Shown: positions 47,668 through 58,039 of the stretch, piece by piece
Numbering within the stretch: position 1 is the stretch's first letter
How the letters are laid out: every line of letters begins with the position of its first letter
Assembly: GCA_950097015.1 (NCBI GenBank)
Contig: CATNEN010000030.1
Span: 538,501 to 602,500, forward strand
Direction of reading: 5' to 3'
DNA: 64,000 bases
From: Macrostomum hystrix
Taxonomy: Eukaryota; Platyhelminthes; Macrostomidae
The notes under the pieces: model-generated
The model's database searches: none
The model's input: the letters and a program-made list of their open reading frames with translations, nothing else
Told to the model about the DNA's origin: nothing
Made by a program: the position numbers and the translations under genes

Positions 47668-50600
47668 TGCCAGAACGGGGCTCCAGCTATGCCTCCATAG
47701 AGTTTCAAAACCGAGGCAGCGCAGAAATTGTCGATGCTGGCGACCGCTCCGGCGTCGGCTGCTGTTCCTTTCTGAGGACAAATCACCTGGCGGGGCATAC
47801 GTCAGGAGATTGTCCTGCTGCTCAAGATTGGATGGCCTGTGGTGAGGGTCTATTACTTCTATGAGCAGTACCCAAATGAACACAAAATTATACCCATCTC
47901 ATCACTAACACGCTAGGTGCTTATCACAATTTTAGATTGTCACCAACTTTCTAAACTTTGTCATACTCTCCGAGAGTGTCATGATGTGCGGCCATCTCAC
48001 AAAGGATGAACTGGACGGAGCAGCCTTGGCTAATAGTGTAAGTACTGCTTTGATGACGCCAATCGTAACTAGAAAGGCTTTCGTTTGCTCGCATGAGGTT
48101 TAAAAATAAAAAGAGAAGAGCTGTGGACACCGGCACATCATTTAGACACTGACCATGCAGGCACACATTCGCACAGGTGTGTTCATCTGCCCTGACTTTC
48201 TCATCGTCAGGTAGATTACACTTTCACATGCGCCTTGGTGGTCGGCCCTCGGGGGACGTAAATTCCACGAAAAGTCTGCAAGCCTTTGTGACTGCGACCA
48301 AAATGAAGTTAGCCCTCGCAGCGGATTCGAGCTCAGGGGCTTTGTTGAGAGAGTCATACGCGTCAGCGCACGGCCACTCACCACAGGCTAAAGTAAAATT
48401 ACTTATTGTCCAATAGACTTCTTCTAACAAAACCATTCCACCTGTGAATTTCAGCTGATCAACGCCCTCGGACTGAGCATCGGCATCGGCCTTTGCACGG
48501 GCTGCGACACCCTATTCTCGCAGTCGTACGGCAGCGCCAACAAGAAACGTGTCGGAACCTACCTGCTGCAGAGTGAGCCAAACACGCGCATTGTTCTGTG
48601 ACATATTTCTCTTAATTTTCCATTCGTTTTATTTATTTACCTATATATTTATCTCAACCTCTCCTACTCCTCAGTTATTTATATTGTCTCTACTCAGCTG
48701 AGCCTATTGTTTCAGGCCTAATGATCATCGGATTGTTTCCATTTATAATCTGGGCCGTGCACATCAACATCCTGCCGATACTGCTGGCCTTGGGACAGCT
48801 GCCTCACGTGTCTTAGTGAGTCCGCCCTCACTATTCATACTTTGGAAATCCCAAATTGTGCGTCTGCAAAAGCTAGATAATAATTGCAGGAGGGCTGTGG
48901 GCAATGGCACATACTTTAGTGACACTAGACCCGCAGCCAGTGAGGTGGCAATTCTGCCAATTCCAATGACTCATGAGCACACACGCACACAGGTAACGCA
49001 CGCAGGCACACGCTCACACAGGTGTGTACATCTGCCCTGACTTTCTCATCGTCCTGCGGTGTACAATTTCACTGTGCATTGGAGGTTGGCTCTCAAGGGC
49101 GTAAATTGCACAAGCCCCCAAGCCTTCTGCGCCTGAAATGAATGTGGCCTCGCCGTGGAGTCGAGCTCAGGGACCTCGGTGCGAGAGGCAAACGCGTTAA
49201 CCGCTTTGTTACCGACCCGCCAAAAGCAGATAAGAACTCTCGAGGAACTGAACACAGTTCCAGTAGAACTCTCGAGGAACTGAACACAGTTCCAGTAGAA
49301 CTCTCGAGGAACTGAACACAGTTCCAGTAGAACTCTCGAGGAACTGAACACAGTTCCAGTAGAACTCTCGAGGAACTGAACACAGTTCCAGTAGAACTCT
49401 CGAGGATCTGAACACAGTTCCAGTAGAACTCTCGAGGAACTGAACACAGCTCCAGTAGAACTCTCGAGGAACTGAACACAGTTCCAGTAGAACTCTCGGG
49501 GAACTGAACACAGTTCCAGTAGAACTCTCGGGGAACGGAACACAGTTCCATTAGAACTCTTGGATTTTGGATTGGAATATATAATTTAATATTAATTTTT
49601 CAGCCTCGCAGCGGAATACATGCTTTGGTTCTCACCTGGTGTTATAGTAAGATTCGCGAACAATTTCTATATTTGTCCTGTTTAAGGGGTACCATTGTGT
49701 CATTAAATGGGTAAGTAGAAGAAATTGCTAAATCAGATCCTAAACCATCTCTCTGATTTCAGTTCAACTTCTTCTACATGATCCTGGCTCGCTACCTTCA
49801 GAATCAGGACCGAGTGTTTGCACCGATGATCTGCGCTGTGATTGGCAACGTTTTCAACCTGCTGTCCCAGTACCTGTGCATCTACGTGTGGAACTTCGGC
49901 TTCCTGTGAGTCCCTAGAGTAGTCTAAATGTCGCTTTAGATGCTTTCATAGGAATAAGAGAATGCAAAGAATAGAAATCACGCCTAGACCTGTTGGGGCG
50001 GATGTACAGCACACAACAGCCGCCGCGATTGCGCAGCGCTTCTGAAGGCTGTGTACAGTCTGTTCAGTCTGTGGGTTTTGGAAGCACAACATCCACCAAA
50101 ATTTCTACCGCAGCTGCCTTTACAGCTAGGCGAACTGAAACAATTGCGAATTAAGCATCTTGTAGAAAATTAAAATCTGAGATTCGAACTCACGAACTCT
50201 CGTTCAGAAGTCCTGAAGTCCACGAGCTCGGTTCCCTCCCTAAAAGGAATTGTGTCTTTATAGTTCTTACTCATAAGCAAGGTGTAGTTTTATCCCATAG
50301 ATGCAATTCCGTGTGTCCCATACGCTCGTAGATGCAACTCCATCTGTCCTATATAAAATATATTCAAAAGGTGTGTGCACCGCGATCACGTGCTTTTCTA
50401 ACCCGCCTCAATTTCAGGTCTAGCGCAGTCTGCCAAGCTCTGACCTTTGTGATCATGTTCGTCCTGCTACTGGGCTACATTCTCATCAGCCGGGCCTACG
50501 AGGAGACCTGGAACGGCTGGGACGTCGAGAGCCTGTTCAACTGGTGGCAGTTTCTCAAGCTGGCCCTGCCCGGCGCTGGCATGGTGACGCTGGAGACCTT

Positions 50601-53600
50601 CTGCTGGGAGATCGGCACCTTCGTAGCCGGTGAGAACATTCTAGGCAACAAACTATGGTTCGAATCTTGATTATTAGAGTTATGAAAATTTGTGGAGAGA
50701 GAGATTGTAGCCCACTGAGAGGAGGGGGCGAGTGGGTCGGCGGCTAGCGTCGCTGCCTCGCACTCCAATTGACGCTAGTTCGATTCTCCCTTCAAGTCCC
50801 GATTAATTTCGGGACTTGTTGGAGGGTTTGGACAGTAGCGACCGGTGGAGGTGCACCATATTTCGTGCAATCAAAGCTTGAAATAATAGCTTCGCTCCTA
50901 CCTTCTGTGTGCCTTTTCTGCTTTGTGTGAGTTGTGTGCGTTGGCGCTGGGGCGTGAGGCCTTGGGGGGTGGCTGGGGGGTGTACACCGCCGCGCGCTTT
51001 CTGGATTTCCGTCAGCGCGATTGGATAAGTGTACATAAGTGTACATCAACCGCCCCCCCCCTGAGGACTGATTTCTTATCAGCCTTCCCCCCCGGCTTGG
51101 TCTGCTCTGTGTGTGTGGGGCTGGGGTAGGGGGCACTGCTGCCTATTCTGGGTGCCTCCTGCCCTCCCCGGCTGGTCTGTGCTGCTGTGTGGTGCCTGCT
51201 CAGGGGAGGCGGCACGATGGGCGCTAAGCGCCTAGTTCGCCGGTCTGGGGGCGTGCCGCTCCGTCGCTTGTGCGACAAGTGCCCCGGGCCCCCCTGCAAA
51301 TAGATAGATAGATAGATAGCCCACTGAGAGGTCTGGAGTTCGAGTCAGTTTGATGCTTAATTACGGATTGCTTCTGTCCACCTCGCTGTAAAAAACTATC
51401 CGTAGCTGAGGTGGGTGGGGCGCACCCCTTCCAGTCCATGGACTGTATGTCTGTACGCAGCCTCAAGATGTGCCACACAATAGCTATGGCTGTGCTACTA
51501 GCTTCAAAACCTGGTTTTTATTAAAGCACACGATAAAATTACAAAAGTAAAAAATGCACAGGCTACATGGGCGAAGAAGAGCTTGGAGCGCAATCGATTC
51601 TGTTTCAAACGGAGACCTGGACTTTTATGGTAAGAACTGGCGTCAATTTCTATACCTTTCCGTCAATTCTCTCTAAATTTCCACACCTGAATCATATTTA
51701 TTTAGCTTCTCACCTGTCATTTAAAACTGCTTCGCAGATCGCCCTGGGGTTATCGATCGCGGTCAACATCCGGGTTGGCCAGAACCTCGGCGCAATGAAC
51801 GGCGACCGAGCCAAACTGGTCTGGCTGGCGGGCTGCTGCTGCCTGCTGTGCTCGGCCACCGTCACCACCATCATCTTCATCACCTGCCGCGACCTGCTGC
51901 CCTACATGTTCACCAACGATGCGTAAGCACTTAATTAATAGCCAGTGTGAGAGATACAATCTAGACTACTGACAAAAGTAGAAAAGCAAAGACTTGACAG
52001 TTATAATCTTTCACTTAGCTCTAAATGTCTTACCATACAAAGCATATTGCACACTATTAGCGCTGTGAGAGGACTGCGTTTGGCTATGACTGACTGACGA
52101 AGGCAAACAAGTCTGAAACCGGTCTCGATCTGTCAGCGCGAGGTTCGGCCCTCACTTTTAGTACGTTCCCACCTGCACTAATAGCTTCTTTACGCTTCTC
52201 TACGACTCAAACCCTCGCTAACGACTCAAACGCTTCTATAACGATCCAGAAGATATCTCATGTTACAAGCGACCTATAACGACTCACTATAATATCTTAC
52301 GAGACCTGTTTGACGCGTTTTAGAGGCTTAGCTAGATCGAGTCACTTACTCGAAACGCTTCAAAATGAAAAATGAACACTTCTTTTATTTAAGAGGTTTC
52401 GTTTAGTACCTCTTAGAGATTCGCTTAGAGATTCTGTCATTTCTTTCCTGTCAATTTTCGATAACACCTGGAGCGCCTCTGAAATGACGGCTCAAAGTCA
52501 TTTAAAACTACTTTACACACCGATTGTCGTTGTTATTGGGCCATATGCTGTGCGGTAAATCGGGTACTCACGTTCTATGTACACCCAGGTTTGAAGACTC
52601 ACACACAGGTGTGACTGTCGGTCATTTTGTCGCTTGTTGCTCAGGGTGTATGCGGGGACCAGTCTAGAGTTAAACCCATTATAAATATAGTTTGGACAGA
52701 CAAAGACTTATATGATATGCTGGGGTGAGTGGTTAACACGTCGCCTCTTGCATTAAAGTCCATGAGCTCGATTCTGCAACCAAGCCACACACATAAACTT
52801 TGGTCGCAGCCACGGAGAGCAGTCTTGGGGGTTTGTCACCCCTGAGGGTCCACCCCCAAGGCACAGTTTAGACTGACTGACAATAAAAGCGTCAGGGCAG
52901 ATGTCCACCCTTTGTGAGTGTGTGCCTTACGTGGTGCGTGTGTGCTCAGGAGTCAGCGGAATGGGCTGAATTGTCTCTCTCTCTGGCTGCGGTTCTACCG
53001 CCACCAAATGATGTGCCATTGCCCACCGCCCTACCGCAAATATTAGAGGACATGCTTAGTCAGGCATCATCATCACGAAGAGGGTCGTCTATGCGACCGA
53101 GGTAGCTCATCTACCACTGCAGCCGCACATCTAGAACTTGTACAAAAAATATTTTTGACTATACTCTTTTTCACGCCGCTACGAGTAAGCGATATAAAAA
53201 GTGTAGAAGGCGAAAGCTTACTAATGTGTACTAACAGCAGACACTGATGGCCTAACCGAAAACTGGCTCTAAACCTGCCCCATCCTGCAGGAGTATTGCG
53301 GCCATTGCGGCGGGCATTTTCCCGGTGCTGGGCCTCTTCCAGTTCATTGACGGCATCAGCTGCATCTCGGCTGGAGCTCTGCGTGGCTGCGGCAGGCAGG
53401 CCACGGGAGCACTTCTGGTCATCACAGCCTACTATGTGCTCGGCCTGCCAATCGGCATTCCGGTGGCGCTCACAACATCGCTGCGTGTTTTCGGTGAGAC
53501 TCAGGCCACATATCGATGGGCCAACTCTAACTCTAACCTGCATCTCTCTCACATGCTTGTTCTCTAACCTGCATCTCTCTCACCTGCTTGTTCTCTAACC

Positions 53601-54864
53601 TGCATCTCTCTCACCTGCTTGTTCTCTAACCTGCATCTCTCTCACCTGCTTGTTCTCTAAGCTGCATTTCTCTCACCTGCTTGTTCTCTAACCTGCTTCT
53701 CTCTCACCTGCTTGTTCTCTCACCTGCTTGTTCTCTAACCTGCATCTCTCTCACCTGCTTGTTCTCTAACCTGCATCTCTTTCACCTGCTTGTTCTCTAA
53801 CCTGCATGTCTTTCACCTGCTTGTTCTCTAACCTGCATTTCTCTCACCTGCTTGTTCTCTAACCTGCATCTCTCTCATCTGCTTGTTCTCTAACCTGCAT
53901 CTCTCTCACCTGCTTGTTCTCTAACCTGCATCTCTCTCACCTGCTTGTTCTCTAACCTGCATCTCTCTCACCTGCTTGTTCTCTAACCTGCATCTCTCTC
54001 ACCTGCTTGTTCTCTAACCTGCATCCCTATACCCAGGCCTGTGGCTCGGCCTTCTAATCGGCATCTGCATCACGGCGCCGAACTATATCTTTCTGCTGTG
54101 CCGGCAGGACTGGAACCGGCAGGCCGAGCTGGCCCAGGAGCGAATCCAGCTGGCTGAGGAGCGGCAGCGAATGTACGACACCGAGGCAGAGCTGGAGGGC
54201 TCCGGCCGGCGTGCGACCACCAAGGCTAAGCGGGGAGCCTCCGAGGTGACGGGTGCGTTGCATTTGCAGTGGGAGAACAGAAACGCTCCTGAAGTCTTCA
54301 AAGAACAGCACCTAAACCCATCGATGTCTAAACCATCCCGGGCTTCTATTCCAACATCCTCCCAGCCCCAATGCCAACATCCTCCCAGCCCAATGCCAAC
54401 ATCCTCCCAGCCCCAATGCCAACATCCTCCCAGCCCCAATCACATCCTCCCAGCCTCACAAAAAGCAGTACTGCACATGCATGTACTTCAACCACCGACC
54501 CGCAGCCCTGCTAGACGACAACGAACGCACGAGGCGACTGTCGACCGCATCAGCTGGCGGTCACCACAGGCGGATGCCCAGCAACCCGGCCTTCATCAGC
54601 AGCACGAGGGTGGTGCCGCTGCGCACGAAGCCTCACACAGGCAACTCGGAACAGATCAAGCGCATGGGGCTCATCCGGCTGGGCATCGGCCTGGCTTGTG
54701 TTGGCATCCTGCTGATCGGCGTGATCGGCCGCATCGCCACCCAGGACATCTACTATAACCGCGACGGCGGCGGCGGAGGCTTCAATGAAACAACTACGGC
54801 GGAATCAACGGACTTCAACCTGACTACGATGGCTACAGCCGCAGTGGCAGCTTGGGCAAATTGA
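47668..54864 (+). CDS. MATE-family (SLC47-like) transporter, 12 exons
   Basis: Exons: about 47668-47841, 47936-48037, 48455-48572, 48716-48815, 49604-49646, 49763-49905, 50418-50629, 51562-51629, 51738-51922, 53291-53493, 54037-54245, 54469-54864. Phases agree from the first donor to the stop, giving 592 codons after exon 1. Motifs known from SLC47: CGHL after the first helices, CDTLFSQSYG, LGAQSI, IRVGQNLGA, ALRGCGRQ, YYVLGLPIGI, and a final C-terminal helix GLIRLGIGLACVGILL. Such proteins export organic cations and drugs in exchange for protons at the plasma membrane. The first exon is doubtful. MPERGSSYASIEFQ reads in one frame, while RQEIVLLLKIGWPV, which must precede exon 2, reads in another with a stop upstream. 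Either one base is wrong, or ctttctgag at 47776 is an acceptor after a distant 5' exon. Confidence 0.85.
48120..48392 (-). mobile_element. SINE family 2, diverged copy
   Basis: In MATE intron 2. It keeps catctgccctgactttctca and a worn tRNA-like head at the right (gtgagtggccgtgcgctgac on the minus strand). Confidence 0.6.
48876..49222 (-). mobile_element. tRNA-derived SINE, family 2
   Basis: In MATE intron 4. It is near full length, from the aataattgcaggagggct tail side to the head gcggttaacgcgtttgcctc on the minus strand. The 32-bp array starts right after its head. Confidence 0.75.
49228..49562. repeat. 32-bp minisatellite in MATE intron 4
   Basis: About ten copies with core gaactgaacacagttccagt. 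It begins at the head of the neighbouring SINE. Confidence 0.93.
49994..50228 (-). mobile_element. tRNA-derived SINE, family 1, diverged
   Basis: In MATE intron 6. It has the gcagcacaca and gcgaactgaaacaattgcg body and a reversed tRNA-like head ending gattcgaactcacgaactct. Confidence 0.6.
50714..51318 (+). mobile_element. tRNA-headed repeat, family 3 (about 600 bp)
   Basis: In MATE intron 7. It starts with a tRNA-like head (gtgggtcggcggctagcgtc, B box agttcgattct), has a long GC-rich body including gaggtgcaccatatttcgtg, and ends in a (TAGA)n tail. A second copy lies inverted at 61303-61890. Confidence 0.75.
51318..51500 (+). mobile_element. SINE family 1 fragment
   Basis: It follows the family 3 tail. 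The B-box word ggagttcgagtc and the body cagtccatggactg with gtacgcagcctcaag match family 1 in plus orientation. Confidence 0.5.
52715..53040 (+). mobile_element. tRNA-derived SINE, family 2
   Basis: In MATE intron 9. The head reads ggggtgagtggttaacacgt, and the tail side gatgtgccattgcccaccgc. Confidence 0.7.
53535..54022. repeat. 31-bp pyrimidine-rich minisatellite at an acceptor
   Basis: About 16 copies with core cacctgcttgttctctaacc. It ends about 14 nt before the exon 11 acceptor. Each unit holds a CTAAC branch-point-like word and a pyrimidine tract. Confidence 0.93.
54345..54458. repeat. 23/24-bp minisatellite in MATE intron 11
   Basis: About five copies with core cagccccaatgccaacatcc, ending about 10 nt before the exon 12 acceptor. 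Confidence 0.85.
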
Positions 54865-55154
54865 TTCGCTGCTTTTGTGCGAAAACTATTTTAGCAGCAT
54901 AAATGCTTGCAATACTAAGTAACAATTCACAGGTAAAATCCCTGATACCTATCAAGCAATCAAAATATAAACATTGTCTAGTTATCGGTTGCCAAGAAGA
55001 CTGTCATTTTCTTAAGTTTAAATTAATAATTATGTCTCCGTTTGTACATCTGAAAGCAATCAATAATAATTTGAGATCAGATAACAAATTTATATGTGGG
55101 TAATTTAAGATAGCTTTGATAAATCTGTCTAGATCCTACCGTTTTATCACAATA

Positions 55155-56097
55155 CTTCGGGTGTGTCATAAGTAATGTCACTGAGGGTAAAACAGACCAA
55201 CTAACAATCGCAGATGAACGAAACTGTATCAATCAACAACATACTCGTTTGTTTGTCGTGAATGCCACCAGCAGCATGGTCTTCTTGTCTGAGATGGACC
55301 TCCTGGTCACAGTCAGCCTGGAGTCCCCAGCTCCCAGCCAGCAGCGATTGTCTGCCTTGCTGCTTTTGCCATCCAGGTGGAGCCAGGTCTCATCCTCAAC
55401 AACCAGGCAGTTTAGGATGTCATCCAAGCCCCGGCTGCTGAACACCTTGCGGATCTGATTGGCGCAGTTCACACGGGCCTGACGTTGGTCCGCAGTGAGG
55501 TCATGGGGCACCCAGACCGAGCAGACGTTTCGGAGATGGAGATCCTCTGTCAAGATGCGATGGACTGTCTTGAAATCAATCTCCAAGCAGTCCGCTAGCT
55601 CCCTGACAGACTGCCGCGGGTCTTCCTTGACCAGGTCGCTGATGACTTCGATGTTCTCTATTGTCCTGGTTGAACATGGTCGTCCAGATCTGGCGGCATC
55701 TCCCAATTCGAACCCAGGATCAGTAAAGTTCTGAAACCACCTGTAAATTGTCCCGCGAGTTGGGCAGTTGTCTGGCAGTGTGTTCCGGAGATCCTCCTCT
55801 ACTTCAAGTGCAGATTTTCCAAGCTTGAAGCGAATGAAAGCGTAGAACTGGATGTGCGTCTTGTCGTGATTCATGTTGAGTTTTGCTCGTTGCAAAAAGA
55901 AGATTTATCGCGTTGCGCTTGCTAAATCTGATTAACAAATTCTTGCGACAGTTTTGGCCATAGACATTAAAATTGCTGCTCAGGTGTGGTGGCAACTTCT
56001 CAATAAATGTACTTTCAGAATATAATATATTTGGATGATTATTGCTTTGGGTTCCCGCACAACAACCACAGTGACATTACTTATGACACACCCGTAG
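55155..56097 (-). mobile_element. Mariner-type element, internally deleted (943 bp)
   Basis: The ends are inverted repeats sharing gggtgtgtcataagtaatgt and following bases (about 28 nt, one mismatch). A TA dinucleotide flanks each side (55153-55154, 56098-56099), the target duplication expected of Tc1/mariner elements. Length is less than the usual 1.3 kb or so, and the coding region is cut short at its 3' end. Confidence 0.9.
55233..55874 (-). pseudogene. Mariner transposase, C-terminally truncated
   Basis: From the true ATG at 55874 it reads 213 codons. The N-terminal half has a helix-turn-helix region (IYRWFQNFTDPGFELGD, SGRPCSTRT, SVRELADCLEI) as in mariner transposases, which bind the inverted ends. 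VVEDETWLHLDG holds the first catalytic Asp. The ORF ends at TNKRVCC before the second and third acidic residues. It therefore cannot catalyse transposition, though it might still bind the ends. The ORF is otherwise unbroken, suggesting a fairly recent copy. Confidence 0.85.
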
Positions 56098-56227
56098 TAT
56101 TAGACAAAGTGATAACGCACAACAAATCTTTAAATATAGCGGAAAACTCTATTAATACGAATATATAAATTGCACAAACCCGAATCAGTGACAAACCTAA
56201 GTGCCTTAATTAAAGAGAAAAAGTATT

Positions 56228-56302
56228 TTCCTTGGCCTGAGATTCGAACTCCCGACCTTTCGGTTAGAAGTCCGAAGCTTTAACAGCTGGACTATATTCT
56301 AG
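56228..56302 (-). mobile_element. SINE family 1 head, tRNA-like remnant
   Basis: The reverse strand shows a tRNA-like core with anticodon-loop word cttctaa and B box gagttcgaatctc. The acceptor stem does not pair, so this is not a working tRNA gene. Confidence 0.5.
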
Positions 56303-56571
56303 AAGCGTCACTCTTTTATTAAACTTGTCAGTCCGTCGATTCCTACTAACACATATTCCGCTGCATTGCACAGGGACGCGTCAGTGTGACTCAGCAACGG
56401 AGCTAAAAATAGCATTCACACATTTCAATTACCGATTTTGCGGGCCCTCGTCAGAGATTCTAAAAATAGACAGGCGGGGGAATCCCTCGCCGTCCTCCAA
56501 ACCCTCTTTTTTGGGCGGAGTGAGGGTTGCGTTTAAACCTGTGCCAGCGTGGCAAAAATCCATCGACGCAG

Positions 56572-56580
56572 TATATAAAT
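56572..56580 (+). promoter_or_regulatory. TATA box of the Rab gene
   Basis: TATATAAAT lies about 90 nt upstream of the Rab ATG at 56662, placing transcription start near 56603. Confidence 0.55.
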
Positions 56581-56661
56581 AAGTCCAGTTGCACATCGTC
56601 TAAAACATCCGTTAGAGCACTTGGGTCTTAAGTCTCATTGGAATTCAAAGCCTCCAATACC

Positions 56662-57321
56662 ATGGATTATGACTATCTATTCAAACTAGTCCTGACCGGC
56701 TGCAGCTCGGTGGGCAAGACCAGCCTGCTGCACAGGTTCATGGACGACGAGTTCCTCTCTGTTGGCATACCAACCATCGGGGTGGACTTCCGCATCAAGC
56801 AGGCGAGCATCGATGGGCAGCAGGTGAAGCTGCAGATCTGGGACTCAGCGGGCCAGGAGCGATTCCAGGCCCTGACCAGGCAGTATTACAGAAACGCCAG
56901 CGCGCTCTGCGTTGTCTTCGACGTCACCGACCACGCGAGCTTCGAACGAGTAGCCGACTGGCTGGCCGAATTCGAGCTCTACGGCTGCTCCGACGCGCCA
57001 AAGTATCTGGTTGGCAACAAGAACGACCTGCCGGATAGCAAGCGCCAGGTGCCCAGACAGCTAGCCGAGGAGTTCGCTGCCGGCCGCGGCCTGACCTTCT
57101 TTGAGACGTCGGCCCGCACCGGTGAGCACGTGCAGGAAATGTTCCTGGGCATCGCTGGCAGCCTGCTGGGCATGGCCAAGCGACAGGAGCTGCAGCCATT
57201 GGGTCGGGGCATTGGCGCGGACCGCAGACTTCGCGGCCCGGCCACCCGGCCTGTACCGGCCGCCTCGGCCACTGTCCGACTGGGCCAGAAGCTGCAGGGA
57301 GCACTGTCTTGCTGCCAGTGA
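56662..57321 (+). CDS. Intronless Rab GTPase
   Basis: 219 residues from the Kozak-like ATG (accATGg). The start MDYDYLFKLVLTG resembles Rab1/Rab35-type proteins. P-loop GCSSVGKT, switch I TIGVDFR, switch II WDSAGQERF with YYRNA, NKND and ETSAR for base binding: all are present, so GTP binding and hydrolysis are expected. Rab proteins direct vesicle traffic and are lipid-anchored by C-terminal cysteines. This one ends SCCQ, with two cysteines but an unusual final residue. No introns, unlike all larger neighbours, suggests a retrocopy, but a TATA box and an undamaged frame argue that it is expressed. The stop codon overlaps the end of a family 2 SINE. Exact Rab subfamily is not assigned. Confidence 0.85.
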   Translation: MDYDYLFKLVLTGCSSVGKTSLLHRFMDDEFLSVGIPTIGVDFRIKQASIDGQQVKLQIWDSAGQERFQALTRQYYRNASALCVVFDVTDHASFERVADWLAEFELYGCSDAPKYLVGNKNDLPDSKRQVPRQLAEEFAAGRGLTFFETSARTGEHVQEMFLGIAGSLLGMAKRQELQPLGRGIGADRRLRGPATRPVPAASATVRLGQKLQGALSCCQ

Positions 57322-57510
57322 GGCAATGCTGCCAGTTCAGTTGACTACTGAGCACACTGCATAGGTGTATGCACCTGCTTTGACTTTTACAGTGTCAGGC
57401 TATGTACACTGTTTTGGCCCTCATTTCTGGTCGAAAAATTGCACAAGCCATCTCTGCGCCCCAAATGAAAGTAGCCTCGCCGCGGATTCGAACTCAGAAT
57501 GTTGTACATA
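57310..57510 (-). mobile_element. SINE family 2 forming the Rab gene end
   Basis: Starting in the last codons of the Rab gene, gccagtgaggcaatgctgcc corresponds to the SINE word gccagtgaggtggcaattct. It continues through gactactgagcacac and catctctgcgccccaaatga to a B-box-like ggattcgaactca. It is diverged and lacks the head. Confidence 0.6.
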
Positions 57511-58030
57511 CAGAATCACATACTCATCTGTGCATACTCGTGTCTAGCTATTTGGTTGAGTCATCAGTTTGTGCTAAATAAGCTATTGTACATTCGCGGC
57601 ATAAAACTGTTTACGCTTAATTAATAAATAAAACTTATTTCTGCTCTTACAGAACGGGACCCGTGCAGACTAGATCGAAAGGCTTCCTTAATAGCTCAGT
57701 TTAAATAAATGTATGAACTATATCTTATAGATACCTACAGACTGTACAAGAGTGTACAGAGAGAACGAAAGAATTAATAACTTGAAACACAAGCTGCAAC
57801 AGTGATTAGGCAAACAGGTAACTATAATTTTGTGTCCTTGTTTTTCGTTAAAAAAACAACAGGTGACAATTTTACGGTTTAACATATTCAAATGAAAAAT
57901 TACATGCTAACAAACCGGATAATAGGAGAGAAAATTCAAATGCAGAATTGAACATTTGTAGGAGCACTAAATACTAGTACATTACAATTACTTGACTCAC
58001 CCAGTTTCACAACTGGGACTGTAAATTACA
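57511..58030. other. Rab 3' flank
   Basis: Overlapping AATAAA signals at 57623-57632 are a likely polyadenylation site for the Rab transcript. The remainder, up to the array, is AT-rich with no feature. Confidence 0.45.
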
Positions 58031-58039
58031 GTGGTGAAG

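Noticed and set aside
52265-52295. Sequence close to a T7 phage promoter (acgactcactata)
   Set aside because: It has an extra base against the consensus and sits in a region of repeated acgactcaaa words; chance similarity in an intron.
56228-56302. Arginine tRNA gene
   Set aside because: The anticodon arm and B box look right, but the acceptor stem does not pair and the sequence matches SINE family 1 heads.
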